A program made the position numbers and the translations under genes. Below are positions 34,816 through 45,724 of a stretch of DNA of 64,000 nt, piece by piece. Origin of the DNA: Kingdonia uniflora (lineage: Eukaryota > Streptophyta > Magnoliopsida > Ranunculales > Circaeasteraceae). The stretch lies in contig JACGCM010000374.1 of the NCBI GenBank assembly GCA_014058105.1, forward strand, positions 310,001 to 374,000, in the 5' to 3' direction. Within the stretch, counting starts at the first letter, position 1; the number at the start of each line of letters is the position of its first letter. The notes under the pieces were generated by a model, which saw only the letters and a list, made by a program, of their open reading frames with translations, did no database searches and was not told the origin of the DNA.

Positions 34816-37800
34816 ATGTTCCACCAATTCCCAATCATTTCCATTACGTCCACCAACAGGAACCTTCTTCAATAGCTCATCCTTGCTCCTGATGACCCCC
34901 TCTAACTCTAGCTCTCTACGAAGAGCAATATCTAACTTATGCTCAATCTCCCTTAAGCGTTTGTTTACTCTCTGTGTGTGATCTTGAACACGAGCTAAAT
35001 CTGCCTTCAACTCTTTAATTCGACATGATGGGTTAATCACGCCATCATCAGTCTTTTTCTTCTTTGATCGCTCTCCAGCATTGGCTTTCTTTGCTCGCGA
35101 TTCGGCCATTGCCAAATCCGCCATCAACCTAGCAACCCTCTCATTCAATTCGTTACATCATTTTTGAGGTAGCTAAAGATCGATATCTTTAGCAGGCATG
35201 GCCTCACACAACTGTTCATCAAAAGTTTCTGAACTTGTCAGGCCAGCTCGAGCCTTCTCCAACTTGTTTTCTTTCCAAATAATTATACTCTTCAATTGCT
35301 CAGCCATACTTTTCAAACTTGCCAGGTCAGCTCGAGTCTTCTCAAGCTCGTTTACTTTCCTGGTCATCTGACCCTTCAAACTAGCTACAAAATTATGTAA
35401 CACTTTTTTATGTAATTTCAAGCGATCGGATTCGGTATTGAGCGACATCCGCCACTTTACCTATCACCCTCAACAAATTTATATGGCCTTTGGACGTTGC
35501 TATTTAAGCCTGCGCTTCCGCAATCTCCTGTTGTACTTTATCTATTTTAGCATCTTTACCTTCAATCTTTCGAGTCAAGTCATCCACAGTTTTGGTCGCC
35601 TTAGCAAACTGGATTAGTACTTTGACATATCGATCCTTCCTATCTTCAGATACCTCTTTAATCTTATCAAACTCCAGCACAAACTCGTAATTGTATTTGA
35701 ACGTCTATTTTTTGCTCAGGCAAACAGTCTCTAATTCATATATGTAATCAATACATATTATAGATAACTTTATAGATTTATAAAAGAATTTTGTTTCTAA
35801 TATACCGATAAGCTGAGATTATACTTCGACCTTAAGTTAAAAAGCTATCTCATAATAACGGCATAAAGTCTATATCCTCTTTCAAGGTACACATTTTGTA
35901 TGTTTAAATTTGCTAACCTTCTTAAATCATATGAACTTACGGGATTACTATCGTTACTAATTTTCTAACACATTTAGTGATCTATGTCTACCTTCTAAGA
36001 TTACTTTGAAGCCTTAAAGAAGCGAATCATAAAAGTCAAATATTTCTTGCACTTTTCTAACCTGTAGCTCCGCTTGCGAAGTCAACAGGGACGTTGAGGC
36101 ATTTCTCTCCTTAGTAAGCTCTTTATCAAATCCTCAATTCTGAGGCCCATATCTTTACGTTCCTACAAATCAATGTTTACAAACATCTCCTAACCTATAA
36201 AAATCTATCTTACAAATCATTATACCATAGACTTACTTTTTTCTATTTTACAAAAAAACTTAAACAAACAACAAATAATTTTACTCTACCTTCTCATTAT
36301 CACCCCCACGGTTCTTTAGAACAGCCCTAGCAGAAATTTAGTTCAACCCTATTACCACATCTGGAAGAGAGCCATCATCAACTTGGAGCTCCTCCTCCTC
36401 TTCGTCCTCTTCGACGTAGGTACCTACTATAATGGCTTTGAGTTGAATAACAAAGTTCCCCACTTCTAGCTGCTTCCACCCAAGGCTATTCCGAGTGCTT
36501 GCAAAATAATCAACATTTTTTTGTGCCTCGTCAGTGAGCCCGCATATCAATACCTTATACTAGTCCTTTACATAAACCAGATGCTACTTCTCTAATGCCA
36601 AATCTAACTTAAGTTGAGCCGCGTTCTTCTCAAGCTCAACTCTCCTACCCTCAAATTTAGCCCTTCCTTCCTCAAGCCCGAGGTAGATAACCCTAAACAT
36701 GCAAGCAGCCTACATCTGAACGAAATTCATTTTTAGCTTGAGACCATATACATAGTTCAAAGAATCATAAATTCACCAACTTACCATTGTGCTCTACTCA
36801 AAATGTACTGGTATTCAGCTCCTCAACACCTCTTTGAACTGCCAGCCTCAGCCTATTTTCTATAGCCAGTAGCTCATCTTCATCAACAGGTTGGCTCTCC
36901 ACTACTTTTGCCCCTCTCATAGCAGCAGGCGGATCAATCCTCCTCTTTTTCATATTTTCCTCAGCTTCGCCACTCACCGTGATACTGGAGGCAGAGCCAG
37001 CCTTTATAGCTTTCATCTTTGGGCAATTTTGAGTTAACTCATGCGAAACTGTACCTGCATTAATGTCTTACATCGACATTTCAGTAGCCCTCAGTAATTC
37101 CATAAGCTCTTTCCCATCGGCTCCTCTTTTCTTGCAAGCTCCATCTCCTATCATTTGTCTCTTGGCTTGAGACTTTCACACTTTCTCTTACCTACTATTA
37201 GCTCTTTTATAATTGCTGAAGCCGAACTCTTTCAAAATTACCTCGAGTTCAACACCATCTCGGGCTACAGTATCCAGTAGCGATTATCTTCTCATCACCT
37301 CAGACCGAGGACCTGCAACACAATACAACAAATTATTAAACCGCAGACATACCCTACAACTACAACAGTTTGATTTTAAATACTATTACTTACATTCCTT
37401 CATGGTTTTATACATAAGGTGCATTGGTTCTTTGTCCACTCTCTGAAGGCAATCCCCTTTCACCCATATTATATTATCCTTCCAAACTCGTCCTGCTGAA
37501 TTCAGATAGAAGAAAAGAGGCTGAGACGAACAATAACAGATATACGCGCCCCCAATTATGGTGTAATATTTCACAGCATAATACTGCAAAAAGTCCTTAG
37601 GAGTTATTTTACTCTCCACCTCATTCTCCTTCCGCAATTTATTTAGAGTCAAGCAAACATTTATCACCTCCCGCATATTTCCATTCAGTTGGGCAGGACA
37701 GGCCTCTATGGTATCCAATATACTTTTAGAAAGATTGCTAAGAGGCAATCTCAGTCCGTATTCCAACTGGGATAATCATCATAGAAATCTCTGGTCCAGG

Positions 37801-38493
37801 TTGCTCTGGACAATCCCATCAAAATACTTTAAATGTATGGATTTCTCCACCATCCTCCTCGTTCTCTCATGTTCTAAGTCAGACAAAGAAATGAAATATT
37901 TTTCCCCACTCTCCACTGTAAATCCCCTGAATGACCTCCCAGCATGTTCTTCGACCTTTCACCATGTCCCACCTAAACTATTTTTCATTTTACAATATTC
38001 TTTGATTGTATCTAACTTTGGAGGATAGTATGAAAAATTATCAGGGAAATCATGAAATTGTACTTCATCCTCTCCTTAGAGTCTACATCTACAATTTCTA
38101 TATTTTTAGATTTTTTTGTACGACCAGAGGTTGACGTTACCATATCAGATGGAAAATCCCTGTCAGAGTTAGGCTAGAGGATGAGGTTTATTTCTTTATC
38201 AGATTCTCCTCACGCCTCAACCTACGTACAGGTCCAGGTATTCAGTTATATTCTCAATCATTATCAATTTTCAATACTTTGACACATGCACATCGATTAT
38301 AAATATACATACATATACCCTTTAACATACAAATCAAACAGGTTTTTCAAAAATTTACTATAAATAGCTAATTTTAAAAAATTTAAGAACCCACAAAATT
38401 TTTAAACTTCATATTCACTAAATCAAAACTCTATTACTAACCTTCAACGTCAGAGTATGAATCAGAAGCAGCGCCCAATCCCTCTTTTACCAT
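34816..38493 (-). pseudogene. Tat aORF copy B
   Basis: Best-kept first part of the three. Exon 1 is 38493-38442 with intact ATG (MVKEGLGAASDSYSDVEG) and donor GAAG/GTTAGT; the acceptor is CTCTGACAG/GGATTTTCC near 38163. Exon 2 gives the PF04195-like block with the long frame 37386-37766 (MEYGLRLPLSNLSKSI, ACPAQLNGNMREVINVC, then KDFLQYYAVKYYTIIGG, NSAGRVWKDNIIWVKGDC, EPMHLMYKTMKECK). The middle has KKRRIDPPAAMRGAKVVES (about 36910). Coiled coil spans 36670-36340 and 35700-34830 (e.g. MNERVARLMADLAMAESRAK). Frameshifts (about 38080) and stops remain. The protein would be a nuclear-type coiled-coil protein of roughly 700-900 residues; function unknown. Confidence 0.62.
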
Positions 38494-38639
38494 GGCACTA
38501 TGCAACTAGCATCTTGACTCTACTTCCGCAACCTTCTTTCCCTTTCTGCGGTGATCACCTTCGTCGAATCTCTCATTAGAGTGTATCCCAACTTCTCTCC
38601 TTTATCTTCCTCTGTTCTTTCGTTTTTCTAAGTTTGATA

Positions 38640-38765
38640 AACATTTGAATGTGGAAGCTGAACTATTATTTATACTTTTTCCCTCTAACTGCTTGCAGTT
38701 ATTAGGCCTCACACGTGCCGCCCTCAGTTTTGGAACTGAGGCGCCTCTTCCACAATTAATGTCAG
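38640..38765 (-). promoter_or_regulatory. TATA promoter of aORF copy B
   Basis: TATAAATA at 38674-38667 (minus), 174 bp upstream of the exon 1 ATG. The upstream block (GCGCCTCAGTTCCAAAACTG, TAGGCCTCAC in plus-strand terms reversed) is shared with the other copies. Confidence 0.55.
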
Positions 38766-38810
38766 ACGTTTCATACCTTTTCGGTGAATGAACCTTCCCA
38801 TTAGTATTTA

Positions 38811-39153
38811 GTTTGGAAGCATTACAAATCCCTGTTATTAAATGGTGTTCTGGTTCTAAAGGTTGAAAAATGTTAGCTTTTCTTCATTGGCATTTAGTTT
38901 TTATTTATTAACATTGGTGTTTTACGTACATTCTCTCAATAAGAATAAAATATAGCATACAGGGAAGATATCCAAAGACAATGTAACATATTTTGTTGTT
39001 AGCTAATTTTCTCATTGGTATTTGGAAGCATTAAAAATAAAAATAAAAATAAAATTAACATGGAGCTCTATGTACATTCTCTTAATAAGAATAAACTGAG
39101 TACATCAACATTTTTCTCGTTTTGATATATGTTTGCAGATTCTTCATAACTAG
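38811..39153. other. Junction and 5' flank of the Transposase_24 gene
   Basis: Sequence changes abruptly at about 38811. It contains two similar segments (38885-38950 and 39012-39098) sharing TTGG(C/T)ATTT and GTACATTCTCT.AATAAGAATAAA. No TIR-like end is visible at the junction. Confidence 0.45.
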
Positions 39154-41455
39154 ATGGACGCCCAAAGCACACACGAGAATGATACAATGCTCACTTGGGT
39201 CAAGGTAATAGAAATTTTATTTGTTAGTACAATGAACTTAGTTTACTGATTTATAATTCTTCCTTTCGTGATTAATTCAGAAGCTTCATCTCCCACTCAA
39301 TCAGCCGTGGGTAGGAATAGGGGCCCATCATGGGGTGCAACTATGTTACCCAACGGTGAAAAAAGATATGTGAGTGCAAATGACCTGGGGCAGCCAAACA
39401 GAGGTGATAAAAATCATCATATGTTTATCTCTACTCCTGGCGTTCTAATTCGTACCCATATCCCTATCATCTAATCAAATATTATCGACGTTCCCGATGA
39501 AGACATAAAAAATGTAATGAAAGGTTTAGTGGTAATATTATATATGTTTAAATAAACTTAGTATTTGATTAAATTTTGTGTTGTAGTTCAAGTCTTCAAA
39601 AGTTATTTGCTAATGTCATTATGATTCAAACAATGTGCAGAAAGGGTTTTATTTTCCGCATGTTTCTGAGATGTATTTGAGGGACAGATTGGCAAGATTT
39701 TGGAGGAATTTCAAGAGAGATAAGTAAATCAAAAACGTCAAGGGGGATAATCCCACACTCGCGAAAGCAAATAACCCTGAATTTGTCCCTATTGGCGATT
39801 GGCATTACTTTGTTGATAATTGTAATAGTGCCGCCTTCCAGGTTTGTCAATTATATATATAAGTATTTAAGAAATTGATAATTTACTTACTAATATGTTT
39901 TGAAATGTAGGCTGCAAGTGCGCGTAACAGTGTTAATCGAGAAAATCTTATGGCACTGGCGTGTGTAGGTAGAGATAACATGGATGTGGTTCGTCATAGA
40001 CTGGTACACTTTTTCTTTGTTTTTTTGGAGTAATGTGCTATAATTGGAGATATTCCTCTACTTCATAGATTATTTGAACTAATACTAAGTGGGTGCAACT
40101 CTTTGAAACCAATTCTTCAAAACAATTTTTTCTTCAATTGCATATGCACGATTAATTCGTCAACACACCTTCAAAACTACAGATGAGGAGTTCACAATTA
40201 GTGAGACTTCCTTCTCCAGTTTGTCTTCTTTCCAAAAATGTAGATCTTCTTCACCTAAATTCCAAGATGTGTGTCGGATTTCAAAGTCCAAAACAACCCA
40301 ACCATGTGTTACTTTTTTATTTCCTAATATATTTTCTTACTAATGTAACTTATGAATGCTCACATGTTAAGGTAAAGGAAATGAATTTGAAGTCTGATGC
40401 TCAAGTGCCAAGATCTGATGGTTTCATCAAAGCGCACACAAAGAGTGACAAAACTATCTATTGCCCGACATTTGTTGTCAGTGAACTCCTTATAATCATA
40501 CCTTTTTCCCATTATTTTACAAGTAAAATTAATTGCCTGCATGTTAAGTTACTTATTAATTAATTGATATCCTCAAATATTCAGGAAAAAATTATAAAAT
40601 GTGAGTGTTTAAACCCTGTATCTAAACCAACAAGCGTGACTGATTTTGTTGCTAAGGTGAAACCTTAAATTTATTTTCTTCTTTAGTTTATTAAATAGTA
40701 GACTTTATATTATCCCTTATACTTTAAATATAATTTTCTTTCAGTCGGCTGATAAAGACCGCAAAGGACATTTAATAGGCCTTGATACAGGTGTTTGACC
40801 TACATTACTGAAAAAGGCTAAGCATTTGCTGATACAAAATGAGGATTTGCATGATACAAATATTGAGTTGGCCGGTAAAGTGGATGTACTAGAGAAAGAC
40901 CTACAAAAAGTCAAGGATACCGTGAATGTGTTGGCGGTAACTTTTAAATCTTACATATTATGCATAATTTATTAATACAAAAGTATGTCATATAGTTTAA
41001 TTTTTATTATGCTTTGATATCATCCACATTTAGAGCACATCTCCGGGAAGAAACTGTAGTACATCACAACCACTTTCCATTCCATTTCAGGCTCCTATAT
41101 CTGTATGAAAATTTAAAACTTTTGTACCTACCTCATTTAACATTATTTCGTTGATAACATTAATTAATTTTTGAATTTTTATGTATAGGCACCTAACCTT
41201 TATCTCAACAAAAAGTGTATCTTGAATGGATTTAGCAAGGCTAATGTTGTTTGTGGTGAGGTAGCTTTTGTCGATCCTGCAACTCCTATTCATCAAGGCA
41301 TTTTAGGACAAGGGTTTTATAAGATCTTACTATATGAAATATATAGTCCTAATTGTCCATTGGTTAAGCCTGACAGCTATGTGAGCACCCTTGGAGAGGT
41401 CCAAGAAAGAGGTTTTGTTGCCTGGTCCAAGTGGTTGCCTCAATTTGATGATTGA
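39154..41455 (+). pseudogene. Transposase_24 / DUF8039-type CACTA-associated gene
   Basis: Multi-exon gene. Exons seen: 39154-39207 (MDAQSTHENDTMLTWVK); 39268-39525 (GRNRGPSWGATMLPNGEK, VSANDLGQPNRG, RTHIPII, then TAA); 39641-39841 (LRDRLARFWRNFKRDK, TAA, then EFVPIGDWHYFVDNC); 39911-40002 (ARNSVNRENLMALACVGRDN); about 40372-40480 (RSDGFIKAHTKSDKTIYCP); 40584-40656; 40745-40936 (coiled coil; a TGA after LDTGV where Arg is expected); and 41190-41455 (CGEVAFVDPATPIHQGILGQ to FVAWSKWLPQFDD). The first part follows PF03004 (plant transposase, Ptta/En/Spm), the last the DUF8039 fold that often accompanies it. Splice sites are plausible throughout. Three in-frame stops make it a pseudogene. It could be the second ORF of a CACTA element or a stranded relative. 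Confidence 0.72.
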
Positions 41456-42673
41456 TGGTCCAATGTTGCCTTTGTTAGGAGAGTACTTTTAATTTGGCAC
41501 ATGTTGCCTAAATTCAGAATATGGACGACGTGTATTTTATTATTAGTTATGACAACTTTTTTAATGGATAATTATGCTATATTAGTATAATACAAACGTG
41601 ATTCTTGATGTTCCATATATGTGCCTCCGAGATTGATTTTGTTTATGCTTATGTATCCTTGCACAGGACTTGGAAATGATGATTGGTATTGCTTTTGTAA
41701 AAAACCATAACTAGTAAGTTCGTTATAATTTTGTATTAATTATTATTGCATTATTTTAAATTAATGTATTTCTCATATCCTCTTTGTGCTTGTATACAGG
41801 TTGCTTTCAAAAATCAAAGAGCTCGGAAAATCTATTAAGATTGGTTGCAGGTTGCAGGTTGCAGATTGCAGATTGCAGATTGCAGATGTTGGTCATTTCT
41901 GTTTCAGGAGTATAACAGGTTGATGAATTCAACTCCAACACCTGTTACAAACCATCTCATGCTAACTGTTGTGCTAAGACCGGCATTCAATCTTGCTATA
42001 GCAATACCTATTCAAAATTGAAACTTGCCGCTTATTTACAGGTACTTTTACTTTGAACTTGACTTGGTTCATGTCTCAAATCAACATGCTTTTGATCACC
42101 CTTTCCTCAAGAACCACTCTATTCAGGTTTAAATCCTCCCCCATCTCTTTGAGTATCTATTAAGTCATTATGTTATTAATGGGGATTGGGGTTATTTCAT
42201 ATGAGACTAAATTATCATCCAGAAGACATGTATGATGAAAACAATAATCTAGATAGAAATCAAGCTCAATCACACAGATGTAGCATTTGAGTGGAAGGTG
42301 TCTGAGGGAAATATTCCTATTAAAAGAATAAAGAAAGCTAATGTATTAAGAGCAAGTTCAATGAATTGATTTGTGAAGAAGAAATATAGAGGCATCCCTA
42401 ATCCAAGGTATGCTTATCCTGACCTTGTCAATGAGAATGGTCATCATGAAAAAAGCTAGAATAAAAAAATTAAGTCCTTTTTATTTGTTCTAGTTTTCTT
42501 GCTGTTCTTTCCTTTTGCTAATACATTTTTTTTGCTTTGTGTTTGTATAATAGCATGCAATAGCTTATGCACAAGGAGGTCAGAATTATGGAGCAAAAGG
42601 AACCATGAGTATTTGGGAACATAAAATCCAACATTGAAATGAGTATAGGGAAGACAAAAGAGGGAAAGACACA
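41456..42673. other. Spacer between transposase and B3 genes
   Basis: A stretch at 42280-42450 reads HTDVAFEWKVSEGNIPIKR, a stop, then YRGIPNPRYAYPDLVNENG; it may be an upstream exon of the B3 gene, but I cannot place it in a family. The remainder is non-coding to my eye. Confidence 0.35.
41843..41884. repeat. Heptamer tandem repeat (GRTTGCA)6
   Basis: Three GGTTGCA followed by three GATTGCA units in perfect phase. A minor local expansion. Confidence 0.9.
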
Positions 42674-43547
42674 ATGGCTTTGGTCGATTTTTTAAGCAGC
42701 ACCACCTCTACAACAATTCCTATGGCTTTATGCGAGGCTGTTGAAGATCATTGTGAGAGCTCTACAAGAAGGTTCATGTATTTTAGTATGGCTACAGAAT
42801 GGGCTAAAGAGCGAGCAGAATACGTTCAGCGAAATCTAGATCCTAAGCACCCAAACTTTGTGAAACCTTCACAAGTTAGTGGCACTTTCATGTTGAGCCC
42901 TCCTAAATTCTGCAATGAATATCTATCCAAAGAGGATGTCATTTTTACTTTGGTGAACAAAAATGAAGAGCCATTCACGGTTAGATTTTCAGGTAGGAAA
43001 TTTCGTGTTGGATGGAAAGCATTCTCCAATGATAACAACTTAGTTGAAAGAGATGCTTTGGTTTTCAAGCTAGTCAAGCCTGCCAAGTTCCTGGCGTATA
43101 TTATTAGAGCATATGGTTCATCCGGAGTTGATGGTGGTCTAGGTCTCAAAAATTCAGGAGCATGTAAAAAGCCAAATATCTCCAGAATATATGCCTTGGA
43201 CATCCGTTCTTCAACCTATGTGCATCCGTCTACCTTGTAAATTTTGTAAATCACACCTACGGAAGAATGATGTCATGAATACTTTTGTTGATGAGGCTGA
43301 CATAGAATACAAAGTCAAGTTCACAAATAAGGGATTTACTGCGGGATGGTTAAGGTTCTCTGCTGCGCACAACATAGGTTTGGGGGATGCTTTATTCTTC
43401 CAGGTAGTCACTGATTCTGAGCTCCAGGTGTACATAATTAGGGCATATAGTCTTGGAATTAATTTTCTTGGCCTACAAAATTTAGAAGCTTGTGCAAAGA
43501 AAATTGTGCCAAGTATATTTGTGATTGACCTACAGCTTTCTTTTTGA
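42674..43547 (+). pseudogene. Two-domain B3 transcription factor gene copy
   Basis: Plant B3 DNA-binding protein resembling the Os01g0234100-like group (family from recall). ORF 42674-43240 starts MALVDFLSSTTSTTIPMAL, has AEYVQRNLDPKHPNFVKP and a first B3 domain (MLSPPKFCNEYLSKEDVIFT, FRVGWKAFSNDNNLVERD, LVFKLVKPAKFLAYIIRAYG, VDGGLGLKN). A second B3 domain lies in another frame, about 43230-43500 (LPCKFCKSHLRKNDVMNTF, GFTAGWLRFSAAHNIGLGDA, ELQVYIIRAY, LGLQNLEAC). The shift near 43215-43240 and a stop at 43545 break the protein. No introns inside the domains. B3 proteins act in the nucleus as promoter-binding regulators. The neighbourhood suggests a captured or stranded gene fragment rather than a working locus. 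Confidence 0.72.
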
Positions 43548-44449
43548 TGGGCACAAGAAAGTAGCATTTCTTCAATGCCTTCACCATTTCTCATTAGTAT
43601 TAAAGCTGAAAAATATAATGCAGGTAAGCCTGTCAAGACCGGTAAATGAACTAAGTGAAAATGTCCAAGAACTTTTCCACCGAGTGCTATGTAGTTAAGT
43701 ATGTATAGCTGGGATGGAGAAGATTCTCAAAACACCTGTGAAGATGGCTCAGAAGACTATGAGTTTAGCTTGTCTCAAATCTGGTACTAGGTGGGAGTTT
43801 TAGTGAAGATCTCAACCACATTAAAGCTGGTGACAGGTATATTTCCTTTAAAAAATCATGACTCAAAAAGATATTCCTATGTTATTTATCCCATGACCAG
43901 TATTGTTTTACCCGCATCTCTAGTTTTTTTACTTTTTTTTCCAAATTCAATCCACAGTATAATATCTTCATTAGTTGTCACTATTTCTCTAAACAGGTGA
44001 TCAAAAAACTAATAGCTTTGGTGTTGTTTTGACCAGGCAATGCTCTAGTGTTAAAAACATATATAGAAATATAGAAGCAATTGAAAATCATTGTATGAAG
44101 ATCTGAGTAATGGACAATGCCAAAGATAGATATCATATCTCTTGTGTTTTGCATGTATAATTTGCAAATGGTGAGTAATCTCCCCCTTTCCCTCAAATAC
44201 AGATGTTACAGCAAGTATGAACAACTAATCTTTGTGATAATCAAAAGCAGTGAAGTAGTTATACAAGAGAGAGCCATCCTCATTGTAGTGAAGAAGGTAA
44301 TATCAATAAATTGCAAGGATTTTCTTGTGCCTATTTATCATCCACAGTTACCTTTTTGTCATTGTATATATTGCAAACAGAGCATTTTCGATGGTGGAGC
44401 TTTATCTAAAATGCAAGTATGGGAAGAGTTGTTTAACTGATATGTGTAT
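43548..44449. other. Downstream flank of the B3 copy
   Basis: 43620-43780 may still be B3-gene coding (GEDSQNTCEDGSEDYEFSLS), an acidic stretch typical of linkers. Beyond this only AT-rich DNA; the frame 44117-44440 has no recognised similarity. Confidence 0.35.
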
Positions 44450-44569
44450 ATCCGGATATCACTCAAAGGGGGTGCAAGAAGTCTAATGATGCCTTACAAC
44501 CTGTAAGAAGGCTTCGTGGTGATAGGGAGTTGGACAGTTCAGTGAATGAGGGAAGTTCTGAGATATGCA

Positions 44570-44960
44570 AGTCACAAAAGCGGATTTCATGCATTCTGTA
44601 GGATTTAAAGTGTGGCAGATGGGGCTTTGTTGCATTCTCATACGTAGCTTTCTGCTTTTGCTCCTGTTTGCCAGGTAATATGCATTCCCATATTTCAATT
44701 GCCTCATCCTTAGGTCTACTATAATCTAAAACATATGGGTCTCTCATATCGTTGCAAAATATATTTTCTATGAGAAAATATCCAGAAGGATTATCTTTTT
44801 CTGTTTTTGCCTCAGCTGGTCCGTCAATCTGTATATCTGATCCCTCAATTCAGCAAGAATTTGCATTCCTAAGACCAAAAATCTCATCATATTCTTTTTC
44901 TTCTAGCTTAGATATTTTTTATCCTTGTTAGATAGGTGGTGTACACTTATAAGATACACT
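44570..44960 (-). pseudogene. Fragment of snRNA-activating complex subunit gene (SNAP50/SRD2-like)
   Basis: Minus-strand fragment. KEYDEIFGLRNANS (about 44915) leads to a stop, then DNPSGYFLIENIFCNDMRDP, YVLDYSRPKDEAIEIWECI, QEQKQKATYENATKPHLPHF and MHEIRFCDLHI. This order (FCNDLRDP, DYSRP, EAL.KWE, LP.F, MH..RFCDLRF) is that of plant SNAPC3/SRD2, which promotes snRNA gene transcription in the nucleus. About eight residues expected between DYSRP and KDEA are missing. The conserved zinc-binding part that follows RFCDLRF is absent. Recognised from recalled family motifs, not by search. Confidence 0.6.
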
Positions 44961-45619
44961 CCAATTTCTTTTTGTGTTGTTGAATATATATCCTTGCTGA
45001 AATCCTTCCTATTATAGATTGAAATGGGCGTTTTTGCAATTTCAGTCCTTGACTACTCTCGTGTACGCCGTAATTAGGCCTTGAGTGCCTGCCTTTAACA
45101 TAACTTGTGGTTGGAAGCAGTTTGCTGCAAGTTCAAGCGTTTAGAGAAAGTTGATTTTGTGGAGCTGAGCTTTGCTTTGCTTTGATTTGCATATAATTTA
45201 GTGTTTGAAGGGCAGGCTTTTGAATGCTTGAAGGGCTAGCTATGATGCAGTTCCTCTTTGTTATGCAGCTAGTCCCCACTTTTGTGGTGAATAGATTGTC
45301 CCCATGACAAATGTTGATTGTGGCTATTGTTTTGGTGGATGTATTGTATTTTTTGCTTGTGATTCTCTAGTGTTCAAGTTCTCTCTCTTTCCATCTGTAG
45401 ATTGAGTGAGTTGTCCCCACTCTATACATATTTTTTCCTTCTTATTTATTTTATTCACCGTTAAAAAAAAACTTGTGGAGCTATTATGTAGAACATTGAG
45501 CAGGTAACTGAAGCTGTATGATGGGATTTTGTTATACTATCAGATAATTTTAATCCATCCATCGAGCGACCGACATGAATGTCTTGTGGTTAAATATGTT
45601 ATGGTAGCCTTTAAGAAAA
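44961..45619. other. Unassigned, possible retrotransposon 3' end
   Basis: 45030-45472 has a pyrimidine-rich end (TTATTTATTTTATTCACCG) followed by nine A residues (45464-45472), which could be the 3' end of a SINE or LINE. No ORF supports this. Confidence 0.25.
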
Positions 45620-45724
45620 TGATGTTTTTTTTTTTTCTTTCTTTGAGGTCAGGCTATAGTCTCCCTCTTCTCTTGTAACTTTATTTCCATTATTCAATCA
45701 AATTAGATATATGCCAAAAAAAGT
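45620..45724 (+). mobile_element. Short LINE 3'-end remnant
   Basis: TCTCTTGTAACTTTATTTCC, then ATTATTCAATCAAATTAGATA and GCCAAAAAAAG looks like the usual 3' UTR end and A-tail of plant LINEs, here 5'-truncated to about 100 bp. Weak but consistent with the two longer LINE ends in the window. Confidence 0.3.

Larger units (their letters stand above)
29325..38810. repeat. Tandem duplication of LINE end plus aORF
   Basis: 29325-33450 and 34690-38810 are direct copies of about 4.1 kb, colinear almost base for base with scattered substitutions. Both begin inside the LINE (CAGTAGTGTTTG.GGCC.GTAGCA) and pass through the LINE/aORF border. The repeat period is about 5.37 kb, so the second copy lacks the final 1.2 kb (small ORF and flank). 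It stops at about 38810. Confidence 0.85.

Noticed and set aside
42826..43636. Long minus-strand ORFs (125 and 141 residues)
   Set aside because: Shadows of the plus-strand B3 gene; they show no motif of their own.
45464..45472. SINE ending in nine A residues
   Set aside because: No A/B box promoter or tRNA-like head could be identified upstream, so the class cannot be supported.
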